Positions 20,850 to 33,445 are shown, numbered from the stretch's first letter. The stretch: DNA of 64,000 bases from Pycnopodia helianthoides (GCA_032158295.1 CM063252.1:11396744-11460743), one strand, 5' to 3'. Notes: generated by a model not told the origin, from the sequence alone. Translations and numbers: made by a program.

Positions 20850-23045
20850 TAGTGTTTGAATGTATGGATATCTAATCATAATTATGAAAACAGCTAACGG
20901 TTAAAACAACAAAAATCAAACTGCATTTTAGAGATCAATGTTTAATTTTTTCTAATCGCACATTTATTACTGCTCACAATTACAAGTAAGATCACTGAAA
21001 CATTATGAAAATTACCAGAGACAGAGAAAGGTTCCGTTCAAGAGAAAAATAGATTCATTTCTGGATCTAAGTCACTGCTATTTGTCTCCAAGGCAACCTC
21101 AACGATGTTTTGAATGATATCAACTTAGAAGAGATCTAAATGATCTAGAAAGGGGATAATGCATGAACACAGAATTTGTTCTAAAATTTTGTCTTTACGA
21201 AGCTCAGTGGCATTATGCATCACTTGTCTTTCTTCTAACTTTGCAACTGATTTAGTTAAATATCTCTATTTGAACTTTTTAAAACATTTTCTTTAAGCAT
21301 ATCATGACAGAATGGATTTAGGGCATAACGTTTCCAAAAGGCATATGGATACTGTGGGGTTTCCTTTGCATGTGTTATCGGATAGGGCCATTTTCAGGAG
21401 TCACCTTTAAAGTGTGTAACAACTGCATTTTACATGGTGTCGCTGTTTTCACGAAGAGACGCGTTGGTCAAAAATAACGTTTTCTACGATTTTGAGCTAG
21501 GTTCACTTCTTGCTTAACGGAATAAGTATAATCAACGATTTCCAGGTTAATCTCAATTCAAATAATTACAAGCAAAATTACCATAGTATATTACCAAAGT
21601 TTTTTCAAAAGCAGAGTAGATAATTCAAATTTGACTTTAAATCATTAGTTTAATATTACCAAAGTTTTTTCAAAAGCAGAGTAGATAATTCAAATTTGAC
21701 TTTAAATCACAATACAACAGCAGCATTAACCATCATAACACCAGTATCAATATCACTATTCAAGGGATGCACAACATTATGAATAAAAATAATATGATTT
21801 TAATTCATTCCACGAATGAGCTTCAATGTTTACCTGCTGGAGCAAAATTATCAACAGATATAGACTTAATATCGTTTACATTTTAAGAACCGTACCAAGC
21901 GGTCGGTGTTTCCACGACCGTGAGATAAAAGTAATTTGTCCTCGGGAAACATCTCCGAACTTAACTACTCCAGATCTGTTCGGAGCGCTGTAATTAACAC
22001 ATGTTTAATTGGAGTATATAGCCCCTGATATGATTGTGCAATCTATACAATTTACCACTTACAGTTTTGTAACTTTGTTTGAAGATGTAGTCATTCTTGA
22101 CGCCCTTTAATGTTAATAATTTCAAACGTTTTAGGCCCCTTTTTCGGCAGAATGTTGTTTGCGTAGATTGAAAGATGAACCTTCTTATTCAAAACTATTA
22201 TAAGTGTTTGATGTGGCTTGGAGGGAGGAAGCTTTTATATCAAATATTGGTTTCAGTGTTTATGAAAAAGTTTGAAAAAATAATGTGGGAGTTTGCTTTG
22301 ATGGTGTTATTGACTCGGAATAAGAACGTTGTACAATCCCTTAAATAGGATTTACACTAAAACGAAACCATTTATCCTATACGTATTTATTTCTACCAAG
22401 CACGAACTCAACTAATAATTACTTCAAGAAAAAATATTTAAATATTAAGAGAAGGTGTACATTTAGTAGAGATCCTCTATATAGTGTTATAACACTATAT
22501 ACAGCATTGTAAATCTGACTTTTTGAAAACGTGTATACCTCTTTGTGATCGCTTTTTTTTACGTTTCTTTTGGAATTATCATCGAGGAATGAATATTTAT
22601 TTATTGTTAATGCTTCCGACATTAAAGCTTACTCTAATTGCTTGAAACAAAGTCAGTTTAACCCGAGTTGTTAAACCTTTGATTAAGTTATGTGTATACA
22701 TTGTACTGCATTGTGTAACTTTCCAAAGTGACGTTTTTTTTTTATTGTTTCGGAGCAAGTACTTTGCATTCTGACAAATTAAAGCTAACCGGTAAAAGCA
22801 CACCAAGAGGTGCATTACCTTCACAAATGAAAATGCAGTTATAGTTGTGATTCTCTGGATGATTCATCTTCATGTACGAAACCCTCAAGTGAATTTACCT
22901 TAGTATACACAAGCAAATCTTATTAATAGCAGACTATATTATGTCAACTATATTTACTAATCAAAATACAATTACAGCATGAACAATTATTAAAACCAGT
23001 ATCACTATCACCTTTTCATTAGACTCTTATTCAAGGGATGTACAA
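20850..23045. repeat. Distal part of segmental duplication B (paralogous to 4446-6600)
   Basis: Collinear with 4446-6600. It contains a local tandem duplication of 68 bp at about 21588-21709 ('ttaccaaagttttttcaaaa' occurring twice). No coding exon. Confidence 0.75.
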
Positions 23046-23274
23046 TATTATTAAAACGGAGATTATCATATTTAGTTAATGGTTTTCCTAAGAAAACATA
23101 TCAAGTAAAAAGGTTTTCACAAAAGCATGTGTCACTGAACAAAAGTGTTTCGTATTCTTTCTTGTATTTGGTCCCTTGGGAACACACTTCAACGTTAATT
23201 TAGATGAACCAGACAGATTTTTAAATTCGCCAAATTTCTCGGCTAAAATCAGCCTGAAATTGGTTTCCTCTGAT

Positions 23275-24249
23275 GGGTCATTACATGTCAGACCAACGCA
23301 CTTTTTTACCTCATGTCTTCTGATTTTGATAAAAATTTCTGTGCTTGTAGGTCCTAATGAGCAATGAATGCACACCAATTTTTAGCCCGATCCGACCTAC
23401 CATGTGGTCGTCAGGGCAGAAACCACAAAAATGAGTAAAACACCACCCTTTTGGTACAAATATGTCAAAACCATGTCAATTTTCATCAAATATATTCAAA
23501 TTTGGTATTAAAATAATGAAAATTGCATGCTCAATTCAATTCCTTTGTCAAAAATAAATTTTGTAAAAAGTAGGTCACCGTGACCGTTAATATGTCACCA
23601 TGACCTTTAACCCAATTTTTGTAATAATGTATCATTCCGAAAATCAACGAAATTAAAATGACTTGATAGAGCATGTCTTGCTCTATCAGAATCCACTAAG
23701 AAATACTTGGGCTCTTTAAAATTTACAACTTTATGATTATTTTTGTACAGTTGGTAGGTTATAAATTAGTAAATTGATAGCTTTTACATTAAAAATCCAC
23801 TACTGTTCTGTTTCAATTGTTACTAAAATTAATCTTGGTTGGTGAATTTCTCATGTTGAGGGCTGATGTGGTCTAACCAGAATCATACTTTAAGTTATCA
23901 GCTGTGGAGTACCCAGGATTTGGGATTATTTTATATATATATATATTTGGGGGGGGGGGGCTCATATTTTTCTTTCATTTTTTTTAGAAGATTGTTAAAA
24001 ATAAATGACCAAAAAAATCAAACAAACAAATTGACAACATTAGAGGGGGAATGCTCAAGCCCCCTGACTCCCCGCCCCGCCCCGCCCCCCCCCCCCCCGG
24101 TGCGCCACTGATATTTACTTTTCCCACGAGCTCGTTTGGAATACGAAATAGTCGCATTCGTTGCTCATTGGGACCTACAAGCACAGCTTTTTTTTCAAAA
24201 TCAGAAGACATAAGGTAAAAAAGTGCGTTGGTCTGACATGGAATGACCC
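23275..24249. mobile_element. 975-bp TIR element with TGAT target duplication
   Basis: Ends are inverted over about 95 bp, starting GGGTCATTACATGTCAGACC and closing GGTCTGACATGGAATGACCC, flanked by TGAT at 23271-23274 and 24250-24253. A second, 3'-truncated copy is at 35016-35873. A G/C-homopolymer segment (about 23901-24113) is a probable nested element. No transposase. Confidence 0.85.
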
Positions 24250-24659
24250 TGATGCAAAACTAATAAGAGAAGGTAGGGTGAGTGAATTGGAGGGAGGACT
24301 TTGTTTGCACAAACGTTGATTTTACTGTCTATAAAATAGTATTTCACATAATGATGGGTTTACTTTGATGGTACCGTAACATGTTAATGTTACTAAATTT
24401 TACCGAGCTTTTTGTACATCCCTGTAATATGGTTAAAACTAAAACGGAAACATATACGTATTTATTTCCACAAAGCACGGACTTAACTAGTTATTACATC
24501 AATAATAATATTTAAATATCAAGATAAAAAGGATATTCATATATTTTCTGATAGATACGAATTTGTAAAAGTGGCCCTTTTTTAATGCATGTACTTCACA
24601 CAATTAACCTTAGAATTTTCATTCTGTTAGAATTGTTGTCGACGAATGAATAAATGTAA

Positions 24660-24913
24660 GGCCTGCGCTAAACGTCGCACTTTTGCCGAGCCGAACTCAA
24701 ATGTTTTCAGTTCGATTCGACACGGCAAGAGCGCGACGTTTGTCACCGTGTCGTGCCGCTACCGTCTAGCACGGCAGGGCTTGCCGTGCTACACGGCAGT
24801 GCCGAACTTAAATAAAAGGTTTGCGCTAAACGTCGCTCTTTTGTCGAATTGAATTCCTAATTTTACAACTGTTTGAGTTCGACACGACAAACGTGCGACG
24901 TTTAGCGCAGGCC
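24660..24913. mobile_element. 254-bp PIF/Harbinger-like MITE (TAA duplication)
   Basis: Bounded by TAA on both sides. Inverted ends are GGCCTGCGCTAAACGTCGCA and 'tgcgacgtttagcgcaggcc', matching the 3-bp TWA duplication and G-rich ends of Harbinger elements. The interior is itself rich in inverted 'cgtgccg' words. It is notably GC-rich against its surroundings. Confidence 0.75.
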
Positions 24914-25085
24914 TAACTTATTTGAATGTTTCTTTGCCACAAATTACAAGCTGATGTTAAACATCGTTTCATTTTCATATGTTTGAATTTGAATGTGACG
25001 CTCACACATAAGTGAAGTATGCTTTACGCATTTTGTACATAGTGTTAAATTTTACAATGTTTGCACGCTGTGTTGGGGTCAATAT

Positions 25086-25177
25086 ACAATTGTTACCTGC
25101 CGTGACATGGTCCATGGTGTTTTTGTACACCCGAGGGGGCAAATGGCACCCAAGGCGAAAGCCGAGGGTGCCATTTG
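25086..25177. repeat. Half-copy of palindromic element with inner hairpin
   Basis: Starts like the palindrome at 25584 ('acaattgttacctgc', 'gtgacatggtccatggtg') but keeps only the left arm. It ends in a small hairpin 'caaatggcaccc' / 'gggtgccatttg' around GGCGAAAGCCG. Confidence 0.8.
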
Positions 25178-25583
25178 TATGTCAGGAAAGTTTATACTTT
25201 TTCTCAGTTGAAGGTGGACTTAATAAACATTATTCAACTGTTTCATAACCTTCCTCAGCTGCAATTTTTTTTTTAGTGTGATTGAATTTGAATGTACTCG
25301 CGTGCTGAAATACACAATGCTTTCGCATCTTGTACACATACCGGTATTCCATCATGATTTCTTAAATTTTGGCTGAGTATGTTTTTCGCCGGTAAGTATT
25401 TTGACAAATGTATCCAATACAACCGATGCATTCGTTATTCTAAGTTTCACACTGACCATAGAATAAATGTGCATTTTACCTTAACACTATTTCACTCAAA
25501 CATTCTAAGTTTCACCATACCCACAAAAACGACTCAACGTACACTCAGTTCAGTGATGTTCTCCGAGGTTTTGATTACATTAT

Positions 25584-25726
25584 ACAATTGTTGCCTGCGG
25601 TGACATGGTCCATGGTGTTTTGTACACCCGAGGGGGCAAATGGCACCCGAGACGAAAGCCGAGGAAGTCATTTGCCCCGAGGGTGTACAAAACACCATGG
25701 ACCATGTCACAGCAGGCAACAATTGT
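25584..25726. repeat. 143-bp long palindrome
   Basis: About 60-bp arms (ACAATTGTTGCCTGC...TGTACACCC and its inverse) with a few mismatches around a centre CCCGAGACGAAAGCCGAGG. Strong hairpin potential. Confidence 0.92.
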
Positions 25727-25947
25727 TTTGTTATACCTCTGTCTTGAATTCTTAGTAATATTTTCCTCATCTGAAGGACTCCAATGATTTCATCGAAACG
25801 ATGATAATCTCGATCCTTTGCTGCAAAGAAAGTTGTACGACGTGCGCGTGCGTGAGAGGAGAGTGGTACATGGATATTTGTTGCCCGCTCATGTGATCGT
25901 TCTGCGCCAATGAAAATACAGCATTCAAGACAGAGGTATAACAAACG
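25727..25947. mobile_element. 220-bp TIR element abutting the palindrome
   Basis: Inverted ends TTGTTATACCTCTGTCTTGA and 'tcaagacagaggtataacaa' are perfect over at least 20 bp. No coding capacity. It begins exactly where the palindrome ends. Confidence 0.8.
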
Positions 25948-26099
25948 GTATTGATACAGAAATATTTCTGACTGTTTTCACCTGATTGTTATTAGTAAAA
26001 TGAATGGTACACTAGCTACTATAATAATTTTTGACTGCTGTGTTAACATGTTAATGCCTGGTATCACTCTTCTTTCATCTTTTTGATTTAATCTATGCC

Positions 26100-26420
26100 A
26101 ATTCAATTCATGTTAACGTGACGATCCAGCCGCAGCTGTAGCCGAGTATACTGTAATTTATAAATGTTGAATTTTCACATAACAGCGCCCTCTATGTTAT
26201 TGCGATTAGCAAACCTCATTTTGAATAGAACCCACTATACATTCCCCCCATAAGTGTTATTTAAAGTAACATTTAGTTGTGTTACACTTAACAACCTAAA
26301 GCAAAAAGTTAAATAAAAGATTTCGATCGAAAAAGTTGTTCCCCAGAAAATCCCCAAACACGCAAAAAACGTTTTTTTCTCATCTGTTTTTAAGAAAGCA
26401 GCTTTTTATGATATCATTAA
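26100..26420. repeat. Conserved 3' flank of copy B
   Basis: Homologous to 7840-8170 and 44690-45000. In B it is separated from the last exon by about 1.85 kb of inserted DNA (26420-28270). Confidence 0.7.
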
Positions 26421-28230
26421 CTGAAAGTCTCGCCATTGTTGTCTAATTAGCCCTCCTTTCTCAAGTGTCTGTTTTTAGGTAATCAATAAGTACTCCGCCA
26501 TTTTTATTTTTTTTATCTAAACAAATCAAAGTTCCCTGGCCAAATAGCATGCCGATTATCTTGTTACCATCGGGGTTGTTTTTAAACATCAATTACTTAG
26601 CATTAGACCTAACAGTCACTACTAGGTGAAGTGAACTATTTGGTTTTCAGATGGCTTCGCGGTGGAAGTGTAGAGGGTTTATCAAGGTGCCAAATGAGTG
26701 AGACTGTGCCTACTGGACTAGTGGGAAAGACCATTCAAATAGATTAGGGGATTATGGCTGTCTTTTAGTAAACAAGCATAGGTGCTAACTCCATGAGTTG
26801 CAGAGGCAAAAGTAGAGTAAATTGGTAAAAACTATAAATAGAGAAACATGTTGGCTAAATCCAAAGAAAGAGTGGATAGAATTTATTTCGATTTGTCACA
26901 AGGGTCTATGTCTAATAGTTTGGGCGATTTAAACCTGATTGTGTTCTCCAAAAACATGTATTACACGCAAATATCAAAACGTACATTTGAAAAGTACCTG
27001 ATAGTGACAGTCTGTGAGTTTTTGATGGTGTCACGCAGTGATGCCCCACCCCTGCTGAATATACACTAGTGCCCTAGGGTACTGCAGCGTGCAGTACGTT
27101 GGGAAAACGTCATTTTTGTATACCTCAATTACACTATTGATTTCACACTTTTTTTCCAAGCTAATAAATATAAGCAGCTCTATGCATAATGGAACCAGAT
27201 CTACGGATGATGCGTGCTTGTGCAGTAACTGGTTTGAAATTCTGCTTTGATCATGATAACAGTCCCCCTTTAAGCTTCTTTTTCCTATTACGTGAACGGC
27301 AGCGTTAATCAATAAAATAGTCGCCTACTTAAGCAGCGGCGTGGCCAGGACTTTTTGGGTGTGGGGGAGGGCACAGGGGGGGGGGGGGGCAATGGAAATG
27401 GGTTTGTCAGTGGTGGGGTCATGCTTTTATTTTTTAGAGGGGGACGATGCATGCAGAGAGCCACCGGCCTCTTCTATTCTTTTCATTTTGTGGCCGCGGT
27501 AGTGATCCCGATCTTGATCGTTCACTTCATTTAGACTATACAAACACGAATTGTCCGTTTTTTCCCCGTTTCTGTTTATTTATATTTTGATGAGCACTAT
27601 CGCGATTTTTTGGTTGTGGGGGTGCACCTGGGGGAACTGGAAATTTGCCGCTGCTACTAAGTGACATATTATAAAGGGTTATTTTGATTGAGGCAATCGA
27701 AATAAGCACAGGGATTGTTGACTTCAAAGTGTGTTCTCAACTTTGGCAATATTTTAGGGAGATTGTCTATAGATTTTACCACTGGTCTGAATTTTATTTT
27801 CAGTTTTTAGCTATTTCACATGGTAGGCAAATATAACCAGTCCTGTAAAGAATTGTTCATTGATTTTTGTAAACGAAATACTAATTAACTAGCAACAATG
27901 TAGTTTTTTTTTTTAATCTTCAACATCTGCATTTCTCTTGTCTAAGATAACTTCTTTTACTGGCAGGAACTTCTTTGCCAGTGAGCTTTCAGATCGAAAC
28001 TCTTGTTAGCGTTTACCAAACTTCAAGGTTTGTCTTTAATTACCCCCAACCTCTTGTAAAGAGTATCATTATTGGGCTGATATCTTATTAATTTACTAAT
28101 TAACCTACACAGTACAGCATTAAGTTAGTTACAGAGATTGGGGTTTGGCCGTTGCCCCTCTAGGCATGTGGGTTTGGTGACGACCATTTTATTATTCTGG
28201 TTTAACTTTCTTATTATTCCTCCTAATGTT
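26421..28230. other. Insertion downstream of copy B, non-coding
   Basis: Absent from units A and C. No supportable exon; the frames starting near 26650 and 26848 hit stops quickly. It contains the TIR element at 27333-27654. Confidence 0.45.
27333..27654. mobile_element. Short TIR element, GCAGCGGCG ends
   Basis: Begins GCAGCGGCGTGGCCAGGA and ends GCCGCTGC, flanked by CTTAA and ACTAAG sequences. Contains a poly-G tract. It resembles the nested 'cagtggcgtacccagg' elements at 23901-24113 and 35655-35834. Confidence 0.55.
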
Positions 28231-28233
28231 TCC

Positions 28234-28278
28234 TTTATTATTCTCACATAATTAATTCAAAGTTGCAATAAATTTATT
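28234..28278 (-). promoter_or_regulatory. Two candidate polyadenylation signals of copy B
   Basis: AATAAA on the minus strand at 28278-28273 (3 nt after the stop) and 28239-28234. The first is implausibly close to the stop, so the second is the better candidate. Confidence 0.35.
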
Positions 28279-28280
28279 AC

Positions 28281-28439
28281 TTAATAGCAGCTGATAAATT
28301 CAACGCGCGTGCATGGACGCTCTCTAGTCCAACTCCAGGGTTTTATGCGGATGAATCTTGATCGGATCATTCTCTGTAATGTGGTCTGGACAGAGACCAA
28401 CACATCGTGACCATCAGATGTCCGTTTAGATCGATAGTA
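28281..28439 (-). pseudogene. Copy B exon 6
   Basis: 159 nt, open: YYRSKRTSDGHDVLVSVQ, RMIRSRFIRIKP, ending EFISCY and TAA. The sequence just upstream of its acceptor is triplicated. Confidence 0.85.
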
Positions 28440-28517
28440 CTGGATTAGCAACAAGGAGACAAAAAAGGATTAGCAACAATGAGACAAAAAAGGATTAGCA
28501 ACAATGAGACAAAAAAG
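28440..28517. repeat. 27-bp triplication at the exon 6 acceptor of copy B
   Basis: Three units of 'ggattagcaacaatgagac' plus 'aaaaaa'. On the minus strand each is a TTGCTAATCC word followed by a T-rich run, i.e. a possible branch site next to a pyrimidine tract. Confidence 0.9.
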
Positions 28518-29177
28518 GATGTTTCTGTTGTTAGTAATTTACATCGATATTAAATGACTGTTTTGCGCACGAAGTTCAACAATCTTCTATCGTAGACAGC
28601 TCAGCCATTTCATTTTTCTATATTTCAACATAAATTTATTGGGACAAATTGCCACTCTCAATTTAGTAACTAATGGTTTTCATGTTAGAGGGGACAGGGC
28701 ACACGACTACAAATTCCCTTCCCTTCTGGCATGAAAAACATAAAAATACTTCAATGAATTCAACATTTATGGCCAGTTAGAGTCAATCTAACAAAAAATG
28801 TGGTGATTTTTAGAGAAAAAAATGATTCAATGGATGACTCCGGAAATTGCTCAGATTGCACCAGAGAGCAGCTAGAATCAAAAATTTCCGGGGCCCTTGG
28901 GCGGGCCCCGGACCCCACGCCGAAAGGACAACAAACCTTTGACAAAACCGGCTACTTAAATTTGTTCACCTGCTACTTAAAAATCTCTGGACAACCCTGC
29001 TACAATGCTGGCAGAAAAGGCATATCAACTTGTTCTCACCATTTTGCTGAATGATTCGACACAATCATTGGAAGGTTGGTTTCTTCTTGTTTCAGAAACT
29101 CAACGAATACAAACGCATTTCGATATTTTAGTTGAGTAAAAAAGTATGATTTTTAAACAGTGGCGTTGTTGCGTTGC

Positions 29178-29465
29178 CGGAAAGCAGGGGGAGGGTTGTC
29201 ACTAGAGGTGACATCCGGTCAAGCAACATGCCATACTCGTAGATATAGGAACATGCACAATGTACTGAGATATGCCCTTTTTTTTACCTTACAATGGATA
29301 CTCCTCTCAGTCCTCTGATGACCAGGCCATACATGTTTTTCATTAGTACTCTCAGTGGCAAAAATCGTGGATTAATATTGGGTGTCTGGACAAGCAGCAA
29401 CTAAATAGGTGTATGGTGAGGTCTCCTGTGGAATCTTGTTTTGGATTTCCTCGGGCCTCAACATA
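29178..29465. other. Conserved intron 5 block with discoidin-like relic, copy B
   Basis: Homologous to 8735-8995 and 45620-45905. On the minus strand, about 29345-29289 reads NMYGLVIRGLRGVSIV followed by a donor-like AAG|GTAAAA, similar to the IYGLIIQGRY core of exon 5. Possibly a vestigial second F5/8-C exon. Confidence 0.45.
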
Positions 29466-29598
29466 CTTACAATGTATGAACAAAGGACCCACCTCGAACT
29501 GGAGAAACGGGAACCTCATTAAATTTTAATAAACAACAACATAGGCGTTTTTTTTTTACTATAAGTGATTTACACAATAACTAACATCTCATAATTAC

Positions 29599-29786
29599 CT
29601 TTGTTGACCCGTCTGCGTCCCTCATCAACGTCAATTTCTCTTCATCGTTAGCATACTTCAGACGTAAACTCTTCACGTGTTCGTCTGATTCGTAACGGCC
29701 CTGGATGATCAGGCCGTAGATGTCCACATTGTGGCCGAAATCCACCTGAATCCATGAGACAGTCCCCTGCTTCCCACACCAGGAAC
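29599..29786 (-). pseudogene. Copy B exon 5 (F5/8-C core)
   Basis: 188 nt, open: GSWCGKQGTVSWIQVDFGHN, VDIYGLIIQGRYESDEHV, ending DADGSTK before GTAATT. Same splice sites as A and C. Confidence 0.88.
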
Positions 29787-30303
29787 CTGTTGGAACGGAC
29801 AGTTTTACTTTTTTGTATCTTGATGTTAAAAACATCCATTTTACACTCGGGTGACTTTAAAATCACCCACTGTTCCAAACAAACAGAAGCACAATCACTA
29901 AAGGACCACAACAATAGTCCAGGGCACTAACAAGATTTTACTAACGTATTAGAATTGTACCTGATAACTAGGAATGAAACATAGAAAGCGACATTATTTC
30001 GTTTTGAGCATGATGTTTGACTGTTGTTCGCATAACCAAATACAGACAAAGTTTTATCAGTTATCGTTTTTCAATCCTATCAAATAAATTGTCTTGGTGG
30101 TTGACAAACCCTGTACTGCCCTCATGTGTGTGCAACTAATTGGAAGACACGCTATATGTACTTGTCAGTTTATCTGATAAAGCAAAAATTTAGTTGATAA
30201 AAAATTGAATATGATCAGGCGGATTATTGTCACTTGCGTTTAAATATAACAACAAATGGTCGTTGGTTGTTCACGGATTCTTCGTGAAAAGGGATACACT
30301 TAC

Positions 30304-30428
30304 CATTGCTGTTCAACCTAGCTAGTGCTGGTCGGTAGTTTGCGTAGTCGTCGTTCAGACGTTCTCTGCAGTAATCTGATGGTCGGCGATGGCGCCGCTT
30401 TCCATACCGAGGCGAGTGATGTTGCAAA
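30304..30428 (-). pseudogene. Copy B exon 4, frameshifted
   Basis: 125 nt instead of 126. VCNITRLGMESGAIADHQIT continues to AENV, then TGA at 30357-30355. One T is missing compared with GTCTTGAAC in A and C. The rest (LNDDYANYRPALARLNSN) is in the shifted frame. Confidence 0.88.
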
Positions 30429-30886
30429 CTGGTTCAAAAATATTAAATGAACAACAATAAACAATAGCAGGTATGAAACAAAGAAGCAATATGAAATTCC
30501 TCATTTGCGCGTCACTAACGCCGCTCTGGACGTGGTTTTGTAAGCTTTTCATTTTGTCAATAAATTGATGGCAGAAGCCGCGCTCGTAATAGATATTTGT
30601 GAAGTGGTAACTGACCACGAGCAATGCTAACTTACTGTCATATAAAGTTACAACTTTTCATGCTTTGGTTTGATTTTCCATTAATGACAAGAATAGGATG
30701 AACATTTTAAGAAAATACAAAAATAATTGTTTCTCCTGTTTTTGTTAAAATTGTCAATTAACCCGCTATAGACGTACATTCAAAGCGTTTGGTCCAAACC
30801 ATAATGTAACATGAACAAATTGGATTTTCAAACTGCAAAGAAAAGTTCCTCTTGAATTCGTTTGTAAAAGTGATCATTGATTTTAC

Positions 30887-31153
30887 CTGTGATAGTAACT
30901 AGGAATGTACATTGTCCAGGGTTACCAGCAGCATCCTGCGCCGTACACGTGACAGTGGTGGTACCCGCTTTGAAGAAGTCACGTGATACGACAGTCCTCC
31001 CTTCGTCATCGTCAGTGCATGTGGTTTGGTACCACGATCCATCTTGGTCATACGCGGATACCCTCCACCACTGAACAGAAGTACGAGCATAGCTGTCGTT
31101 GGTTAAGCCGAACACACCTTTTGGGCATTTCACTGTAGGACCTTCAGTATCGA
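30887..31153 (-). pseudogene. Copy B exon 3 (HYR domain)
   Basis: 267 nt, open, acceptor 'ttttccag', donor ACAG|GTAAAA. VDTEGPTVKCPKGVFGLTN, VQWWRVSAYDQDG, DAAGNPGQCTFLVTIT. This gives the ancestral exon start lost in copy A. Confidence 0.88.
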
Positions 31154-31729
31154 CTGGAAAATGATATACAAGATTTTGATATTGTCAATATGCGCTATAA
31201 TAGGCCTACAGCCTTCATCAGCGATGCCCTACAAACTGAGATCGAGATTGATATTTTTTTTTTCAAAGGTTTTACTGATCCTACGTGATAATAATTATTT
31301 TTATAAATTACCGAATTCTCTTTAACATCCATCAGCGACTTTGAACACAGACCTTAATTTTCTGTTAACCAACTATACTCTTGAGTGTTTAGTGGGGGGG
31401 GGTGGAGGGGTTGCAAACATATTTTTTTTCAAATGGTGCTCAACACATCAAGTTCGTGCCGAGACCACAAGTTTCGGTTGGTTTATTTACATAAACCGAA
31501 ATGACCATGTTTGATCCTTGGGCTGAACAACGGTGCATAAGTTAACTGCAGTAACATTAACTTGGCATGCTCAAATTTCACACAGCAGGCACACGTAACT
31601 GTTGATTAATTAACGTGCAACAACAATTTAGGATGGCAGCATTATGTAAAAGGGTGTACGATGGAGGCAAAAAATTATGTTTTATTCTTGTTTACCTTTA
31701 CATCACAAACACACAGCTCCATTTCCTAC

Positions 31730-31790
31730 CTGCTTTTGTCGAAGTTATGTTGGCGGTTTGTGTTGCAAGTTCCATTGAGACTGCGGTGAT
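31730..31790 (-). pseudogene. Copy B exon 2 (linker)
   Basis: 61 nt: ITAVSMELATQTANITSTKA. Acceptor 'gtcaatag', donor GCAG|GTAGGA. Fewer Pro and Ser than in A. Confidence 0.82.
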
Positions 31791-33050
31791 CTATTGACAT
31801 AAATTAAACAAACAAAACTCAATACATTATACATGTTGGCTCTTCTGCTCGGAAGCCTCAAGTCGTAAACAAATCTGGTCTGGTCAGGATTACATTTTGG
31901 AGTTAGACTGAGTACCAAAAAGCCTCAAGTGATCACTATACATATCGTGATTGTTGGTATAAACCAAGCCCACCTTGTTGGCCTGTTATGGCTCTCTTTT
32001 AAAGAGGTTGGGCCACGCTAGAGGTCACTCTTTAAAAAAAGTTTTACATCCCTAAATACACCTATATCTACCAAGAAAACACTGTGACAGAGTTATAGAA
32101 TGAATGGTTATTCGTTTACAACGCAGTTTCTAAGCTCTTTTCACCCCCGCCTTCAGGCAAAATAGGAACAACAGCTGTCGGTGCCAGAAAGCTGTCTCCA
32201 AAAATTCAAAAGAATAGTGACGTCGCAGTACGTACCCATCTGTCAAACGGCTGTTTGTTGTTTGTTGTTACTCAATGAAGCATTGCTCAGTACAGACCAT
32301 CCGGTGATTCAGTACGTATAGTGACGTCAAGTTTTTTTGCTGCCCTCATTTACGGGATTTTGACGCGGCGAAATTTAGGCGGCGGGCTAGTGAACGGAGT
32401 AAAAACTCCCTGCAAATATCACTTCTTTTGTTAATGTAATGTTACAAAAGATGCAACAAATTATAGAAAGCAGAAAACTAAAAAAATAACGTCAACTTCA
32501 ATCACCATGGCCCATCCTCTTTAACATCGGTCTTATCATAGTCTCCATAGCAGCCCACCCTCTATAAACCACGTTTAAAACGCTAAGTTTTTAAAGTACG
32601 GCAAGTCGTACCACTTTGATCGCAAATGTCGCCCTCTTACATCGAGTTTTGCTCCGATACTTTAACTTATTCCTACCAAACGATTAACTCGTCCAGATAT
32701 GATGTTTTGAAAATGGTAATTAAAATACTCAAGCTCAGGTTGTATTACTTCACGTTCAACCGAACGCTTCAAGTTTGTTTTGTATTCTATTGAATTCGGC
32801 TAGGTTTTTACCCGCCGCTATACTACTCTATTCAGATGTTGTTATGTTTCTTTGTTGTATAGCCGGCGCCGTCATTGGTGGTATTTGTGATTGCGTCACT
32901 TGGGGTTCCTCTACATCCATTTATTAAGTCGTCTTGATAATGTTTTTCACCTTGATCAAGTCTAACGTGTTTTGCTGTCCCATATATGCTACTGGATCTT
33001 TTTCCAAGTCAGTCACTAGACCGTCTTCATCATCCATACGGAAACTTTAG

Positions 33051-33445
33051 TTAAAGGAACATTATAGAATTGGTAAGAAAAAAACTTGTAAAATATACTT
33101 TTTGATCACAGATTTACATAAAACTTACACGGTCTAATGATGATGATAGTAGAAAACATCCCTTGAAATATTTCTGTCTGAAATGCCATATTTGATGAGA
33201 CATGAATAAACTATTTTTCCGATTGGAGTTTATCGCTTAGTGAGCATTTTATTAATTTTTGTTAGTCTATATGATTTCATGCAAATGTGTAATCGGTTTT
33301 TCACTAATTTCTTGTGACCCAGATGGCCGATCGATCTCAAACTTCTACAGGTTTGTCAGTTTATGTACATGGTGGATTACATAAAGTTCTTACACTGCCA
33401 GCAACTGTTTTGTTAGCAAAAATCAATTCTGTAATGTTCCTTTAA
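33051..33445. mobile_element. MITE, TTAAAGGAACATTA family, in intron 1 of copy B
   Basis: 395 bp with ends TTAAAGGAACATTATAGAAT and 'attctgtaatgttccttta'; collinear with 56716-57105. Bounded by TTAA. Confidence 0.88.

Noticed and set aside
26640..27070. Possible coding region beginning at an ATG near 26650
   Set aside because: Stops in every frame within a few codons and no splice-compatible continuation.
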